Source of the DNA: Arthrobacter sp. PGP41
GTDB lineage: Bacteria; Actinomycetota; Actinomycetes; Actinomycetales; Micrococcaceae
Reading direction: 5' to 3'
Assembly: GCF_002953935.1 (NCBI RefSeq)
Contig: NZ_CP026514.1
Span: 434,001-498,000, forward strand
DNA length: 64,000 nt
Shown here: positions 41,423 through 51,218 of the stretch, piece by piece
How the letters are laid out: each line of letters begins with the position of its first letter
Numbering within the stretch: position 1 is the stretch's first letter
Translations under genes and position numbers: made by a program
Notes under the pieces: model-generated
What the model was told of the DNA's origin: nothing
The model's input: only the letters and a program-made list of their open reading frames with translations
Databases searched by the model: none

Positions 41423-43024
41423 TTAGCCGTCACTGCCGCCGTCGGCCGTTCCGTCCGCGCGGTGGCTGCCGTGACTTACGCTTCCGCGCGCTTCCAGCGG
41501 CACGGTCGCGCCGGAGTTGGCGGGAACCACCGTGCGTGCCGGCCGGTTCCGCCGGACCAGCTTGAACAGCAGCGGCCACAGCAGGATGAGCCCCACAATG
41601 ATGTAAATTACGACGGCGATCGGCTCACTGAAGAGCCCTGCCGGATCGCCTGCGCTGAGCTGCAGGGTCTTGCGGAGCTGGCCTTCGATGCGCGGGCCCA
41701 GGATGACGCCGAGGATGAGCGGCAGGACGGGCAGCCCGAACCGGCGCATCATGAACCCGAGGGCGCCGAGCACCAGCAGGATCACCAGGTCGAACGCCTG
41801 CAGGTTCACCGAGTAGGCGCCGAGCGTGGCAAAAAAGAGGATGCCCGCGTACAGGTACGGCCGGGGGAGCTGCAGGAGCTTGGCCCACAGGGGTGCCAGC
41901 GGCAGGTTGATCAGCAGGAGCAGCAGGTTGCCGATGAAGAGGCTTGCGATCAGCGCCCACACCAGCGGTCCCTGGCTGGAAAACAGCTGCGGGCCCGGCT
42001 GGATGCCGTACGAGGTGAAGGCTGCCAGCATGACGGCGGCCGTGGCGTTGGTGGGCAGGCCCAGGGCCAGCATTGGCGTCAGGGTGCCGGCGGCGGCAGC
42101 GTTGTTGGCCGCTTCCGGCCCGGCGACGCCCTCGATGGCGCCCTTGCCGAACTCTTCCGGGTGCTTGCTGAGGCGCTTCTCGGTGACGTAGGAAAGGAAC
42201 GTGGGGATCTCGGCGCCGCCGGCGGGGAGGGCGCCGAACGGGAAGCCGAAGGCGGTCCCGCGCAGCCACGGCTTCCAGGAGCGGCTCCAGTCCTTCTTGC
42301 CCATCCAGGGCCGGCCCACCGGAATCACATGCAGCGGGGTGCGGCGCAGGTGGGCGGCAACCCACAGGGCTTCACCGACGGCGAAGATGGCCACGGCCAC
42401 CACCACGATGTCCAGGCCGTCCGCGAGCAGCGGCTGGCCGAAGGTCAGGCGGCGCTGGCCGGTGACCGAGTCCATGCCCACCAGGCCGATGGCCAGGCCA
42501 AGTGCCAGCGAGGCAAAGCCGCGGAGCCGGGACGAACCAAGGACTGCGGTGACGGCCAGCAGGGCCAGGACCATGATGGCGAAGTAGCTGGGTGCACCCA
42601 GGCTCACGGCGAACTTGACCACGATCGGGGCGAAGACGGCCAGCAGTGCGGTGCCGATGGTGCCGGCAACGAACGAGCCGATGGCCGCCGTCGCAAGCGC
42701 CTGCGCCGCCCGCCCCGCCTTGGCCATTTTGTTGCCCTCGATTGCCGTCACTACGGACGACGATTCTCCCGGCGTATTGAGCAGGATGGACGTGGTGGAG
42801 CCGCCGTACATGCCGCCGTAGTAGATGCCGGCGAACATGATGAAGGCGCTGGTGGGCTCAAGGGCGTAGGTGACGGGCAGCAGCAGGGCCACAGTCATGG
42901 CCGGGCCGAGCCCTGGGAGGACGCCGACGGCGGTGCCCAGGACCACGCCGATCACGGCGTAGAGGAAATTCATGGGGGTGAGGGCGGTGGCGAAACCGTC
43001 CATCAGTGAGGACCAGACGTCCAT
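41423..43024 (-). CDS. tctA: Tripartite tricarboxylate transporter, large membrane subunit
   Basis: The ATG at 43024 shares its A with the tctB stop and gives 533 residues. TctA marks are [64 protein letters not shown] and [34 protein letters not shown]. About eleven to twelve membrane helices are visible. The C-terminal 35 residues are polar. With TctB and TctC it imports citrate or another tricarboxylate, powered by the ion gradient. Confidence 0.93.
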   Translation of the reverse strand: MDVWSSLMDGFATALTPMNFLYAVIGVVLGTAVGVLPGLGPAMTVALLLPVTYALEPTSAFIMFAGIYYGGMYGGSTTSILLNTPGESSSVVTAIEGNKMAKAGRAAQALATAAIGSFVAGTIGTALLAVFAPIVVKFAVSLGAPSYFAIMVLALLAVTAVLGSSRLRGFASLALGLAIGLVGMDSVTGQRRLTFGQPLLADGLDIVVVAVAIFAVGEALWVAAHLRRTPLHVIPVGRPWMGKKDWSRSWKPWLRGTAFGFPFGALPAGGAEIPTFLSYVTEKRLSKHPEEFGKGAIEGVAGPEAANNAAAAGTLTPMLALGLPTNATAAVMLAAFTSYGIQPGPQLFSSQGPLVWALIASLFIGNLLLLLINLPLAPLWAKLLQLPRPYLYAGILFFATLGAYSVNLQAFDLVILLVLGALGFMMRRFGLPVLPLILGVILGPRIEGQLRKTLQLSAGDPAGLFSEPIAVVIYIIVGLILLWPLLFKLVRRNRPARTVVPANSGATVPLEARGSVSHGSHRADGTADGGSDG

Positions 43025-43527
43025 CAGAGGATTCCTTCCAGGAGTCCGGCGGGCAGGGCGATGCCGAGGCCGAGGTAGAAGCCGTAGAAGGTCAGCAGGG
43101 ACAGGGCTACGGAGATGAGCCCGTCGCGGATGTAGTGCCGGCTGCCCAGTGCCAGGACGCTGCCCCAGAACAGGACGGTGCCGGAGATGACCCACCCGGC
43201 CCAGTCGATAAGCAGGATGTTCAGGATGAAGGCTCCGGCCAGGGGCAGGATGGTTTTCCAGTCGGCGGGGTGGGTGAGGTCAACATCCTCGCCGCCTTCC
43301 GCCTCGCCCTGGCCGCCCCGCATCACGTTGATGGCCAGCAGGACCGCGCATGCAACCAGCAAGCCGGCCACGATGTACGGGACTGTTTTGGGACCCACGG
43401 GGTCCGACTGGGAATACGGGGTCACCAGGCCGTTGGCGTCCAGGAAGACAAGGACGCCGGCCGCGCCGAGCAGGAGGGAGACTCCCAGCTCGGCGCGGCC
43501 CTTAAGGCCTGTGGTCAGCGGGCTCAC
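43024..43527 (-). CDS. tctB: Tripartite tricarboxylate transporter, small membrane subunit
   Basis: The 167-residue protein has four membrane helices: [40 protein letters not shown], and two C-terminal helices around [33 protein letters not shown] and [22 protein letters not shown]. That is the TctB layout. The start overlaps the tctC stop as ATGA and the stop overlaps the tctA start. Confidence 0.9.
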   Translation of the reverse strand: MSPLTTGLKGRAELGVSLLLGAAGVLVFLDANGLVTPYSQSDPVGPKTVPYIVAGLLVACAVLLAINVMRGGQGEAEGGEDVDLTHPADWKTILPLAGAFILNILLIDWAGWVISGTVLFWGSVLALGSRHYIRDGLISVALSLLTFYGFYLGLGIALPAGLLEGIL

Positions 43528-44534
43528 GCCAACCCAAGCTTGGTGAGGACGTCCGCCACCCGCTTGTCCTGCTCGGTAAGGAACGTTTCGAACTTCTCGC
43601 CGGTGATGAAGGCGTCGGTCCAGCTGTGGGTCTTCAGTGCTTCCTTCCAGCCCTCGGTGGCGTGCATCTTTTCAAGGGCGGCGATCAGGGATGCCTTGTC
43701 CTGGTCGCTGATGCCCGGAGGGGCCACGATGCCGCGCCAGTTGGTGAACACCAGGTCGATGCCTGATTCCTTCAGCGTCGGGGCGTCGACGCCCTCGAGC
43801 CGCTTTTCGCCGCTGGTGGCCAGGACCCGGACTTCGCCGGACTGGATCTGCTGCAGGTATTCGCCGGCGCCGGAGGCTGCAAAGCCAAGCTTGTTGCCCA
43901 GGATCGCGGGCAGGAGGTCCCCGCCGCCGTCGTAGGAAACGAAGTTCACCTTGGTGGCGTCAATTCCCACGGCGCCTGCAAGCTGCATGGGCAGCAGGTG
44001 GTCCGGGCCGCCGGGGGAGGAGCCGCCGCCTACGGAGATGGAGCCCGGGTCAGCCTTCCAGGCCTTCACCAGGTCGTCGATGGTCTTGTACGGGGAATCC
44101 TTGCCGACCATGATGGCCCCGGGCTCTTCGATGAGCCGCGCAAGCGGGGTGGTCTCGGTCAGCTTGGACTCCGACTTGTTGGTGTAGCTGGCGCCCACCA
44201 CGCCAAGGCCCATGAGCATGGCGAGGTCGCCGTTGCCCTTCTCGTTGACAACGCGGGCAAGGCCCACCGTGCCGCCGGCACCGGCGAGGTTGAAGACCTC
44301 GGTGTTGGTGGAGATCTTCTCGTCGTCGAGGACCTTGGCTGCGGCGCGTGCGGTGGTGTCGTAGCCGCCGCCCGGGGTGTTGGGGACCATGATCTGCAGC
44401 CCGGTGATGGGCCCGGCTGCAGCGCTGGAGCTTTCCGAACCGGTGGAGCTCTTGCCGGTGGCACCGCAGCCGGTGGCCATCAGGGCGATGCCGGCAGCGA
44501 CGGCGGCGACTCGCAATGCGCGGATCTGGCGCAT
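43524..44534 (-). CDS. tctC: Tripartite tricarboxylate transporter substrate-binding lipoprotein
   Basis: The 336-residue protein has a lipoprotein signal: basic MRQIRALR, a hydrophobic stretch and the lipobox LMATGC with the lipidated Cys near residue 23, then a Ser/Gly-rich linker. The mature part matches TctC/BugT binding proteins: LQIMVPNTPGGGYDTTARAAAKVL, EVFNLAGAGGTVGLARVVNEK and SISVGGGSSPGGPDHLLPMQL. It catches the tricarboxylate outside the membrane. It is the first gene of the tct operon, divergent from its sensor kinase gene. Confidence 0.93.
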   Translation of the reverse strand: MRQIRALRVAAVAAGIALMATGCGATGKSSTGSESSSAAAGPITGLQIMVPNTPGGGYDTTARAAAKVLDDEKISTNTEVFNLAGAGGTVGLARVVNEKGNGDLAMLMGLGVVGASYTNKSESKLTETTPLARLIEEPGAIMVGKDSPYKTIDDLVKAWKADPGSISVGGGSSPGGPDHLLPMQLAGAVGIDATKVNFVSYDGGGDLLPAILGNKLGFAASGAGEYLQQIQSGEVRVLATSGEKRLEGVDAPTLKESGIDLVFTNWRGIVAPPGISDQDKASLIAALEKMHATEGWKEALKTHSWTDAFITGEKFETFLTEQDKRVADVLTKLGLA

Positions 44535-44879
44535 GGTGTTCCTCTTCTCAGTAATGCAATTCTCTACAGGATGATCAGCGGACCTGATCTGTGCTTCCGA
44601 TGCTAGGGCCCGCCGTGACGGACCTCACTCTTGTGTACGCAGAGAAAGTTAAGTTCATTGCGTTCACGTTTCCGGCGCCCCACCGGGCACCCCGCCCGGC
44701 GACCCACCAGGTACCCGTACAAGGCCGGCACGGGGAAGCCTCCTGCCGGAGCCCGGGCGGCGGTGGGATATAGTTCCCGGTACTGCCGCAGGGCCGGCCC
44801 ACGCGCCAGGAACAGGCACGGCGCCAGGAACAGGCACGGCACCAGGAACAGGCATCAAGAAACAAAAGGAACCACCGCA
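44535..44879. other. 345-base divergent regulatory region with tandem repeats
   Basis: The stretch between tctC and the sensor kinase holds a relatively AT-rich segment near 44635-44665 (with repeated AAGTT/TAAGTT) that could contain the tctC promoter and response-regulator sites. On the right it holds 18-bp tandem repeats at 44804-44855. No gene is seen. Confidence 0.5.
44804..44855 (+). repeat. 18-bp tandem repeat, 2.9 copies
   Basis: CGCCAGGAACAGGCACGG occurs at 44804-44821 and again at 44822-44839. A third, slightly changed and cut copy is at 44840-44855. The repeats end 24 bases before the kinase start and lie in its leader. Confidence 0.9.
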
Positions 44880-46475
44880 GTGACTCGACGAAGAGGAATG
44901 TCCCTCGCCGGGCAGTACCTTGTGCTGCAGTTGCTGATTGTCCTGGCCGTGCTGGTGGCGGTGGTGGCCATCTCGCTTGCCCAGTCCGCTGCCGCCTTTG
45001 AACGGACGGAGGGCCGCAGGGCCCTCTCGGCCGCGGAAGCGCTCGGCAACAATCCTGCGGTGCGGGCGCTGCTGCCGGACGCCGAGCCACGTGTCGGTTC
45101 AGCGCTTCCCGCCGTAGCCGAGTCGGTCCGCACCGTCTCTGGCTCGTCCCACGTCACCCTCGCGAAGCTGGACCGCACGGTGGTTGCGGCGTCGGACCCG
45201 GGCCTGCTGGGCGAGCCGCTGGAACTGGGCGCCAGCAGGGTCATGGAAGGGCGCGCCTGGACCGGTGTGGTGGACCAAGGCGGCAACGCCGTCCTGTCCG
45301 CGCACGTTCCAGTCCTTGACGATGCTGGAAAGATGATCGGGATCGCAGCCATTGGCCGCAACTACCCGTCCACCCTTGAAAGGCTGGGCGACGCCGTCCC
45401 CAACCTCCTGACGTACCTCGGCGTAGCCAGCGTCCTGGGAGTGGCGGGATCCCTGCTGCTCTCCCGCCGGGTCAAGCGGCAGACCCTCGGCATGGAGCCC
45501 AGCGAGATCACCGGGCTGGTGGAAAACCGGGAGGCGATGCTGCACGGGCTGAAGGAAGGCGTGGTGGCGCTGGACCCCAATGAGCGCATCACGGTAGCGA
45601 ACGACAGTGCGCGGGAGCTCCTCGGACTGCCGCCGGACTGCGTGGGCAGGAAGCTCGGATCCCTTCCCGTGGACCCGGCGCTCAAGGTGGTCCTGACCCG
45701 CGAACAGCCGGACCCGGACCAGCTGGTCCTGGTGGGGGAGCGGCTTGTGGTGCTCAACCGTGTTCCCATCCGGTCCCGCGGCCGGGACATCGGCTCGGTC
45801 ACTACCCTCAGGGACCGGACGGAGCTGTCCTCCCTCGAACGTGAGCTTGGCGCCACCCGGACTGCCACGGACACGCTGCGCGCCCAGGCCCACGAGTTTG
45901 CCAACCAGCTGCATGTCATCTCCGGCCTGATCCAGATCGGCGAATACGATTCCGTGGTGCAGTTCGTCAACGGCGCCACGGTGGACCGGACCAGGCTGAA
46001 CGACGAGGTAACCAGCCGGATCCAGGACCCTGCGCTCGCCGCACTGCTGATTGCCAAGTCCAGCCTCGCCACTGAACGCGGCGTGGCGCTGCAGCTTGAC
46101 CCGGCGTCCGCCCTGGGCCCGGTCAGCGACGAACTGTCCCGCGATCTCACCACGGTGGTGGGGAACCTGGTGGACAACGCGTTCGACGCCGTGACGGGAC
46201 TTCCGGAGGCCGCCGTCAGGGTGCTAGTGGAGGACGGCAGGGACCACGTCACCGTCACGGTGCGGGACACCGGACCGGGCGTTCCGGGCGAGTCCGTGGA
46301 GGACATCTTCCGCCAGGGGTTTTCCACCAAGGAGGCAGGCCCGGCCGAGGGCCGCGGATTCGGGCTGGCCCTCTCGAGGGTGGTCTGCCGGCGCTCCGGC
46401 GGGGACCTCACGGTGGCCAATGACAACGGAGCAGTCTTCACCGCACGGCTGAGGAAAGGGGCAATGAAGCCATGA
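44880..46475 (+). CDS. Sensor histidine kinase, CitA/DcuS-type
   Basis: The GTG at 44880, after AAAGGA, gives 531 residues. A first membrane helix (residues 11-35, LVLQLLIVLAVLVAVVAISLA), an extracytoplasmic sensor domain to about 165, a second helix (LTYLGVASVLGVAGSLLLS), a PAS-like segment (VVALDPNERITVANDSARELLGLP) and the kinase core follow. The H-box is RAQAHEFANQLHVISGLIQI with His338; N, G boxes are NLVDNAFDAV, DTGPGVPGE and GRGFGLALSRVV. It likely senses the tricarboxylate and pairs with the response regulator that overlaps its stop. Confidence 0.92.
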   Translation: MTRRRGMSLAGQYLVLQLLIVLAVLVAVVAISLAQSAAAFERTEGRRALSAAEALGNNPAVRALLPDAEPRVGSALPAVAESVRTVSGSSHVTLAKLDRTVVAASDPGLLGEPLELGASRVMEGRAWTGVVDQGGNAVLSAHVPVLDDAGKMIGIAAIGRNYPSTLERLGDAVPNLLTYLGVASVLGVAGSLLLSRRVKRQTLGMEPSEITGLVENREAMLHGLKEGVVALDPNERITVANDSARELLGLPPDCVGRKLGSLPVDPALKVVLTREQPDPDQLVLVGERLVVLNRVPIRSRGRDIGSVTTLRDRTELSSLERELGATRTATDTLRAQAHEFANQLHVISGLIQIGEYDSVVQFVNGATVDRTRLNDEVTSRIQDPALAALLIAKSSLATERGVALQLDPASALGPVSDELSRDLTTVVGNLVDNAFDAVTGLPEAAVRVLVEDGRDHVTVTVRDTGPGVPGESVEDIFRQGFSTKEAGPAEGRGFGLALSRVVCRRSGGDLTVANDNGAVFTARLRKGAMKP

Positions 46476-47140
46476 TCAACGTGCTGATCGTCGATGACGA
46501 CTTTATGGTGGCCAAGGTCCACGCCGGCTTCATCCAGCGGACGCCGGGCTTCGCCGTGGTGGGCGTGGCCCACACCGGTGCCCGGGCAGTGCTCGAAACG
46601 GAGCGGCTGCAGCCGGACCTGGTGCTGCTGGACATCCACCTGCCGGACATCAACGGGCTGGAGCTCATGCACCGGCTGCGGGAGGTGGCCCCCGAACTCG
46701 ACGTGCTGGTGATCAGCGCCGCCCGGGAAGTGGAGACCGTCCGCAAGGCCCTCCGCGGGGGCATTGTGCACTACCTCATCAAGCCGTTTTCCCAGTCGGA
46801 CCTCCAGGAGCGCCTGGAGCACTACCGGAGCGCCTACCATGGCCTGGACTCGGCCAAGGATGTGGCCGAGCAGTCGGACGTCAACCGCGTCTTCGGACTG
46901 GACCGCACCGAGCGTCCGCTTCCCAAGGGCTGTAGCATCGAAACGCTCAAGCTCGTGGAGGCCACCCTCAACGCCGCCGAAGGTGATCTTTCCGCGGCCG
47001 AGGTCGCGGAGCAGCTGGGAACCTCCCGGGTCAGCGCCCGCCGCTACCTTGAGTACCTGCACGATGAGGGGACGCTGGAGGTCAGGCTTAAGTACGGCGT
47101 GGGCCGCCCGGAGCGCCGCTACGTGCTCAAGGGCAGGTAG
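46472..47140 (+). CDS. Response regulator, CitB/DcuR family
   Basis: The 222-residue protein has a receiver domain VLIVDDDFMVAKVHAGFIQRTPGF with acidic pocket DDD near residues 8-10, phospho-acceptor Asp54 in LVLLDIHLPDINGLEL and the conserved Lys in HYLIKPFSQSDL. The C-terminal part has a helix-turn-helix (LSAAEVAEQLGTSRVSARRYLEYLHDEGTLEVR). ATGA overlap with the kinase. It most likely switches on the divergent tctCBA. Confidence 0.92.
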   Translation: MINVLIVDDDFMVAKVHAGFIQRTPGFAVVGVAHTGARAVLETERLQPDLVLLDIHLPDINGLELMHRLREVAPELDVLVISAAREVETVRKALRGGIVHYLIKPFSQSDLQERLEHYRSAYHGLDSAKDVAEQSDVNRVFGLDRTERPLPKGCSIETLKLVEATLNAAEGDLSAAEVAEQLGTSRVSARRYLEYLHDEGTLEVRLKYGVGRPERRYVLKGR

Positions 47141-47159
47141 CCCCGCCCCGGGGCCCGGT

Positions 47160-48134
47160 TCAGCGCAGCAGGGTGTCCAGCAGCCGGGCAGCAACCCGGG
47201 CGGTCCTGCCATCGATATCAAACTCCGGGTTCAGCTCGGCGATGTCGAGGTGCAGCAGCTTCCCCGACCCCGCCACCTGCCGGCACACTGCGCTGATGAC
47301 CGGCAGCGGCACGCCATACGCTGCGGGTGCACTCACGCCCGGCGCCACCGCTGCAGGCAGCACGTCAAGGTCGATGGTCAGGTAAAGCACGTCGATGCCG
47401 GCCAGGAAGCCCGCCACGAACTCCCGGACGCGCTCTGCGCCGCAGTCCTCGTCCAGCAGGTACTGCACGCCCAGCTTCCGGGCAGTATCGAAGAGGGCGC
47501 GCGTGTTGTTGGGTTCGGAAATTCCGACGACGGCGTACCGGAAGTCGCGCCCGGCGGCTGCTTCCGCGCGGGCCATCTGGAGGAACGGCGTCCCCGAGCT
47601 GGGCGCTGGCTCGTCGCGGAGGTCGAAATGGGCGTCCAGGTTCAGGATCCCGAGCCGCTGCCCGCCCTGCACCGCCGCGGAGGAGCTGACCCCAAGGTAA
47701 CTGGCATACGCGGTTTCATGGCCGCCGCCCAGCACCGCGGGAAGCTGCCCGGCGTCGAGCAAAGCAGCGACAGCCCTCCCGGCGCGTTCCTGGCCGGCTT
47801 CAAGGGCGCCGCCGGACACCACAACATCCCCCGCGTCGGCCACGGTCCGGCCGAGGTGGAACGCCAGGGGGCCCAGGGCATGCCGGATGGCGGCCGGCGC
47901 GGCCGCCGCGCCGGTGCGGCCCTTGTTCCGGCGCACGCCCTCATCGCTGGCGAAGCCAAGCAGGGCAGCGGGTTTTGCTGTGCGGACCGCGCCCTCGCCG
48001 CCCGCACCCTCCTGCGCCCCGCCGTCGTAGGGAACCACCGCCTGCCACCAGCGGCGGTGGCTGGCGTCGTCGCCGTCGAACCTGCCCGTCCAAGGCTGGG
48101 GCGGGACATCGACGGCAGGTATCCGAGGGGTCAT
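47160..48134 (-). CDS. hutG: Formimidoylglutamase (arginase family)
   Basis: The 324-residue ureohydrolase has the manganese ligands in AVLGGGHETAYASYLG, LNLDAHFDLRDEP and LYLTIDLDVLPAAVAPGVSAPAAYGVP. The overall match is best to formimidoylglutamase (HutG), which splits formimidoylglutamate to glutamate and formamide; agmatinase is a weaker option. It is about 8 kb from hutU-hutH and on the other strand, and converges on the response regulator gene. hutI was not found in the window. Confidence 0.82.
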   Translation of the reverse strand: MTPRIPAVDVPPQPWTGRFDGDDASHRRWWQAVVPYDGGAQEGAGGEGAVRTAKPAALLGFASDEGVRRNKGRTGAAAAPAAIRHALGPLAFHLGRTVADAGDVVVSGGALEAGQERAGRAVAALLDAGQLPAVLGGGHETAYASYLGVSSSAAVQGGQRLGILNLDAHFDLRDEPAPSSGTPFLQMARAEAAAGRDFRYAVVGISEPNNTRALFDTARKLGVQYLLDEDCGAERVREFVAGFLAGIDVLYLTIDLDVLPAAVAPGVSAPAAYGVPLPVISAVCRQVAGSGKLLHLDIAELNPEFDIDGRTARVAARLLDTLLR

Positions 48135-48272
48135 ACCCCAAGCTCACCGTAACTGGACAGCGAAAACCAGCATCGCCGCCGTCGACCTGTCTGGAATCGA
48201 AGATCATCGGCGCCTGCCGGCAGCAGGGGCTATTGTGGATCAGTCCCTCCCCGGGGGCCGTACCACCTTGCC

Positions 48273-48289
48273 TGCGCCGAACGGGCGCA
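48273..48289 (+). promoter_or_regulatory. Small hairpin in the antiporter leader
   Basis: TGCGCC (48273-48278) pairs with GGCGCA (48284-48289) and is followed by an A run and the GGAG ribosome binding site. It might affect translation start; evidence is structural only. Confidence 0.25.
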
Positions 48290-48313
48290 AAAAACAGGCC
48301 GGAGAACAGCTTT

Positions 48314-49618
48314 ATGTTTGAAGCCCCCAACATCCTGTTTGCCGCCGCCGGCGTCGCAGTGTTCGTGGCCGCAGTACTCCCCAAGCTGCTGCGCAACATG
48401 CCCTTTTCCATGCCGATGGTCTTCCTCGGAGCGGGTATGGCTGCTTTTGCCCTGATCCCCACCCTTCCCGATCCGGACCCCTTGGCGCACAGCGACTTTG
48501 CCCTTCATCTCTCTGAAGTGTGCGTGATCATCTCGCTGATGGGCGCCGGACTGGCGCTGGACCGGCCGGTGGGACGCCAACGCTGGGCCACCACCTGGCG
48601 GCTGCTGGGAATCGCCATGCCCCTCTGCATCATTGGGCTCACGCTGCTGGGGCTGTGGTTCCTGGGCCTGGGCCTCGGTGCAGCACTGCTGGTGGCCTCA
48701 AGCCTTGCGCCCACGGATCCCGTCCTCGCCTCCGAGGTGCAGGTGGGTGAACCGGCGGACCACGACGACGGCACCGACAAAGAGGACGAGGTGCGTTTTG
48801 GCCTCACGTCGGAAGCAGGCCTCAATGACGGGCTGGCGTTTCCCTTTGTCTACCTGGCGATCGCCATCAGCATCGTCGGGTCATCCCCGTCGGCGTGGTT
48901 CCCGGAATGGTTCGGCGTGGACGTCCTGTGGCGGCTGGCGGTCGGGCTGCTGCTGGGCTTCCTGACCGGGAAGTTGCTGGCGCGGATTTTCTTCTCTGCC
49001 CGCGCAGACAGCCTGCGGCTGTCCAACCATTCCGAGGGCTTCGTGGCCCTCGCCGCCACGTTCCTGACCTACGGTGCCACGGAGATGGTGGAGGGTTATG
49101 GCTTCATCGCGGTCTTTGTCTGCGCTGTGACCATCCGGGCCGCCGAGCATACCCACGGCTACCACCGGGTGCTGCACTCCTACGTGGAGCAACTGGAGCG
49201 GCTCCTGACGGTGGTGATCCTGGTCCTGCTGGGCGGTGCGATTGCCCGAGGGCTGCTGGAAGGGATCGGCTGGGCCGAGGTGCTGGTGGCGCTGGCATTC
49301 CTGCTGGTGATCCGCCCGCTGGCCGGCTGGGTGGGGCTGCTGGGCGGCAAGACCGGCCCGCGGGAGCGGATTGCGCTCTCCTTTTTCGGGATCCGGGGGA
49401 TCGGCTCGCTCTACTACCTTTCCTATGCGCTGGGCAAAGGGAAGTTCGCTGACCAGGCGGAGTGGCTCTGGGCATTCGTGGGGCTGGTGGTGGCGCTGTC
49501 GATCGTGGTCCACGGCGCCACCACCTCACCGCTGATGAACCGGCTGGACAGGCTCCGCGAGAAAAAGGCCCGCGCAGTGTCCGGTGATGAGGGGCTGGCC
49601 CCCAACACGCCCGTGTAG
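48314..49618 (+). CDS. Na+/H+ antiporter (CPA family)
   Basis: The ATG at 48314, after GGAGAACAGCTTT, gives 434 residues with about eleven to twelve membrane helices. Family marks are VASSLAPTDPVLASEVQVG and LTSEAGLNDGLAFPFVYLAIA with the Asn-Asp ion-binding pair, and ERIALSFFGIRGIGSLYYLSYAL. It exchanges a monovalent cation for protons. An open reading upstream of the ATG lacks homology and is not used. The C-terminal tail is short and charged. Confidence 0.9.
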   Translation: MFEAPNILFAAAGVAVFVAAVLPKLLRNMPFSMPMVFLGAGMAAFALIPTLPDPDPLAHSDFALHLSEVCVIISLMGAGLALDRPVGRQRWATTWRLLGIAMPLCIIGLTLLGLWFLGLGLGAALLVASSLAPTDPVLASEVQVGEPADHDDGTDKEDEVRFGLTSEAGLNDGLAFPFVYLAIAISIVGSSPSAWFPEWFGVDVLWRLAVGLLLGFLTGKLLARIFFSARADSLRLSNHSEGFVALAATFLTYGATEMVEGYGFIAVFVCAVTIRAAEHTHGYHRVLHSYVEQLERLLTVVILVLLGGAIARGLLEGIGWAEVLVALAFLLVIRPLAGWVGLLGGKTGPRERIALSFFGIRGIGSLYYLSYALGKGKFADQAEWLWAFVGLVVALSIVVHGATTSPLMNRLDRLREKKARAVSGDEGLAPNTPV

Positions 49619-49667
49619 GTCGGCGCAGTGCCGTGCGGGGGTGTGGGTTCCTGTCCAGACCGCCGCG

Positions 49668-51107
49668 CTACATCCCCAGGGCGGCCTCGATGGGGCCGAC
49701 GGCGAAGAACAGCAGGAAAGCAGCGGCCACCGCCCACATCAGCGGGTGGATCTCCTTGACGCGTCCCTGGACGGTGCGGATCAGCACAAAGGCGATGAAC
49801 CCGGCGCCCAGGCCGTTGGCGATGGAGTAGGTGAACGGCATCAGCGTGAAGGTCAGGAACGCCGGGATCGCAATGCCCCAGTCCTGCCAGTCGATCTTGC
49901 CCACCTGGGACACCATCATGAAGCCCACCACCACCAGTGCCGGGGCAACGGCCTCGAAGGGCACCAGGTTGATCAGCGGGGTGAAGAACATCGCCACCAG
50001 GAACAGCAGGCCGGTAACGATCGAGGCAATGCCCGTCCGCGCGCCTTCGCCAATGCCGGCGCCGGCTTCCACGTAGATCTGGTTGGAGGACACCGAGGCG
50101 CCGCCGCCCACGATCGCGCCGAGGGCGTCCACCTGGAGGACGCGGTCCACGTCCGGGATGTTGCCGTGTTCGTCCACGGTGCCTGCCTCGTTGGCCAGGC
50201 CCACCATGGTTCCCATGGCGTCGAAGAAGATGCTGAGCAGGATCACGAACGCCAGCAGCGTGGCTGCCACGAAGCCGAGCTGCTCAAAGGCGCCGAAGGG
50301 GTTCGCCTTGCCAATCAGCGACAGGTCCGGGGCGGCCCATCCCGTGAATTTGGGCGCCACCAGGGACCAGCCCTGCGGGTTGAAGGTCTTGCCGTCGAAG
50401 CTTGGTCCGATGTGCAGGGTCATCTCCAGGAGCACGGAGATGACGGTGGAGGTGATAATGCCGATCAGGATGGCGCCCTTGACTTTGCGGACCACCAGGG
50501 CGATGGTCAGGACCAGGCCGAACACGAACACTGCCGTGGGCCAGCCCAGCAGCTTTCCGTCGAAGCCAAGTCCAACGGGCACGGTGGTGCCGGCCACATC
50601 GGGGATGCGGCGGACGAAGCCCGCATTGACCAGCCCGATCAGCGCGATGAACAGCCCGATGCCCACCACGATGGCCGTCTTGAGCCCGTCCGGTACTGCC
50701 TTGAAGACGGCAGTGCGGAACCCGGTGAGGACCAGGATGAGCATGGTGACGCCGGACAGGACCACCAGGCCCATCATGTCCGGCCAGGTCAGTCCCGGAT
50801 TGGTGGCAACGGTGACGGCGACGAAGGCGTTGACGCCCAGGCCCGTGGCCAGCGCGAAGGGGTGCTTTGCCCAGGCGCCCATCAGGATGGTGAGGAGGCC
50901 CGCCACGAAGGCCGTCACGGCGGCGACGGCCGTGAACCCCAGCGTGGCGCCGCTGGAGTCCGGGCCGGAGAGGATCAGGGGGTTGAGCACCACGATGTAG
51001 CTCATGGCGAAGAATGTGGCGAACCCGCCGCGGATCTCGCGGGAAAGGTTGGAACCGCGTTCGGTGACCATGAAGTACCGGTCCAGGGCAGAGCCTTGCT
51101 TAAGCAT
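49668..51107 (-). CDS. NCS2 family purine permease (AzgA-like)
   Basis: The 479-residue protein is a full AzgA-type NCS2 transporter: REIRGGFATFFAMSYIVVLNPLIL, KHPFALATGLGVNAFVAVTV, FFDAMGTMVGLANEAGTVDEHGNIPDVDRVL and LGAIVGGGASVSSNQIYVEAGAGIGEGARTGIASI. Relatives import adenine, guanine or hypoxanthine with protons. It is a single gene, divergent from copC. I see no purine riboswitch in the 111-base space before it. Confidence 0.92.
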   Translation of the reverse strand: MLKQGSALDRYFMVTERGSNLSREIRGGFATFFAMSYIVVLNPLILSGPDSSGATLGFTAVAAVTAFVAGLLTILMGAWAKHPFALATGLGVNAFVAVTVATNPGLTWPDMMGLVVLSGVTMLILVLTGFRTAVFKAVPDGLKTAIVVGIGLFIALIGLVNAGFVRRIPDVAGTTVPVGLGFDGKLLGWPTAVFVFGLVLTIALVVRKVKGAILIGIITSTVISVLLEMTLHIGPSFDGKTFNPQGWSLVAPKFTGWAAPDLSLIGKANPFGAFEQLGFVAATLLAFVILLSIFFDAMGTMVGLANEAGTVDEHGNIPDVDRVLQVDALGAIVGGGASVSSNQIYVEAGAGIGEGARTGIASIVTGLLFLVAMFFTPLINLVPFEAVAPALVVVGFMMVSQVGKIDWQDWGIAIPAFLTFTLMPFTYSIANGLGAGFIAFVLIRTVQGRVKEIHPLMWAVAAAFLLFFAVGPIEAALGM

Positions 51108-51218
51108 TAGTCCTCCGGGGAAGTCTGTGGGGATACCTGAATCCTATGGGGACGGCGGCGGGGCGGCAGGCAATTTCGCCTAGTCTGTAAGGAAGCCAAC
51201 ACAAGGAGCCGCCCCAGC

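Noticed and set aside
41138..43009. Long plus-strand open frame (623 codons) opposite tctA
   Set aside because: The minus strand encodes an obvious TctA with membrane helices; the antisense product is Gly/Gln/His/Asp-rich with no helix or motif.
45362..47221. Long minus-strand open frame (619 codons) opposite the sensor kinase and response regulator
   Set aside because: The plus strand carries all kinase and receiver motifs; the antisense product is Ser/Arg/Thr-rich and has no domain.
48135..48313. Possible riboswitch before the Na+/H+ antiporter
   Set aside because: Only a 6-bp hairpin is seen; none of the conserved cores of known riboswitch classes could be recognised.
49584..51110. Plus-strand open frame (508 codons) opposite the purine permease
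   Set aside because: It is the shadow of the AzgA-like gene, with His/Gln/Gly-rich low-complexity composition.
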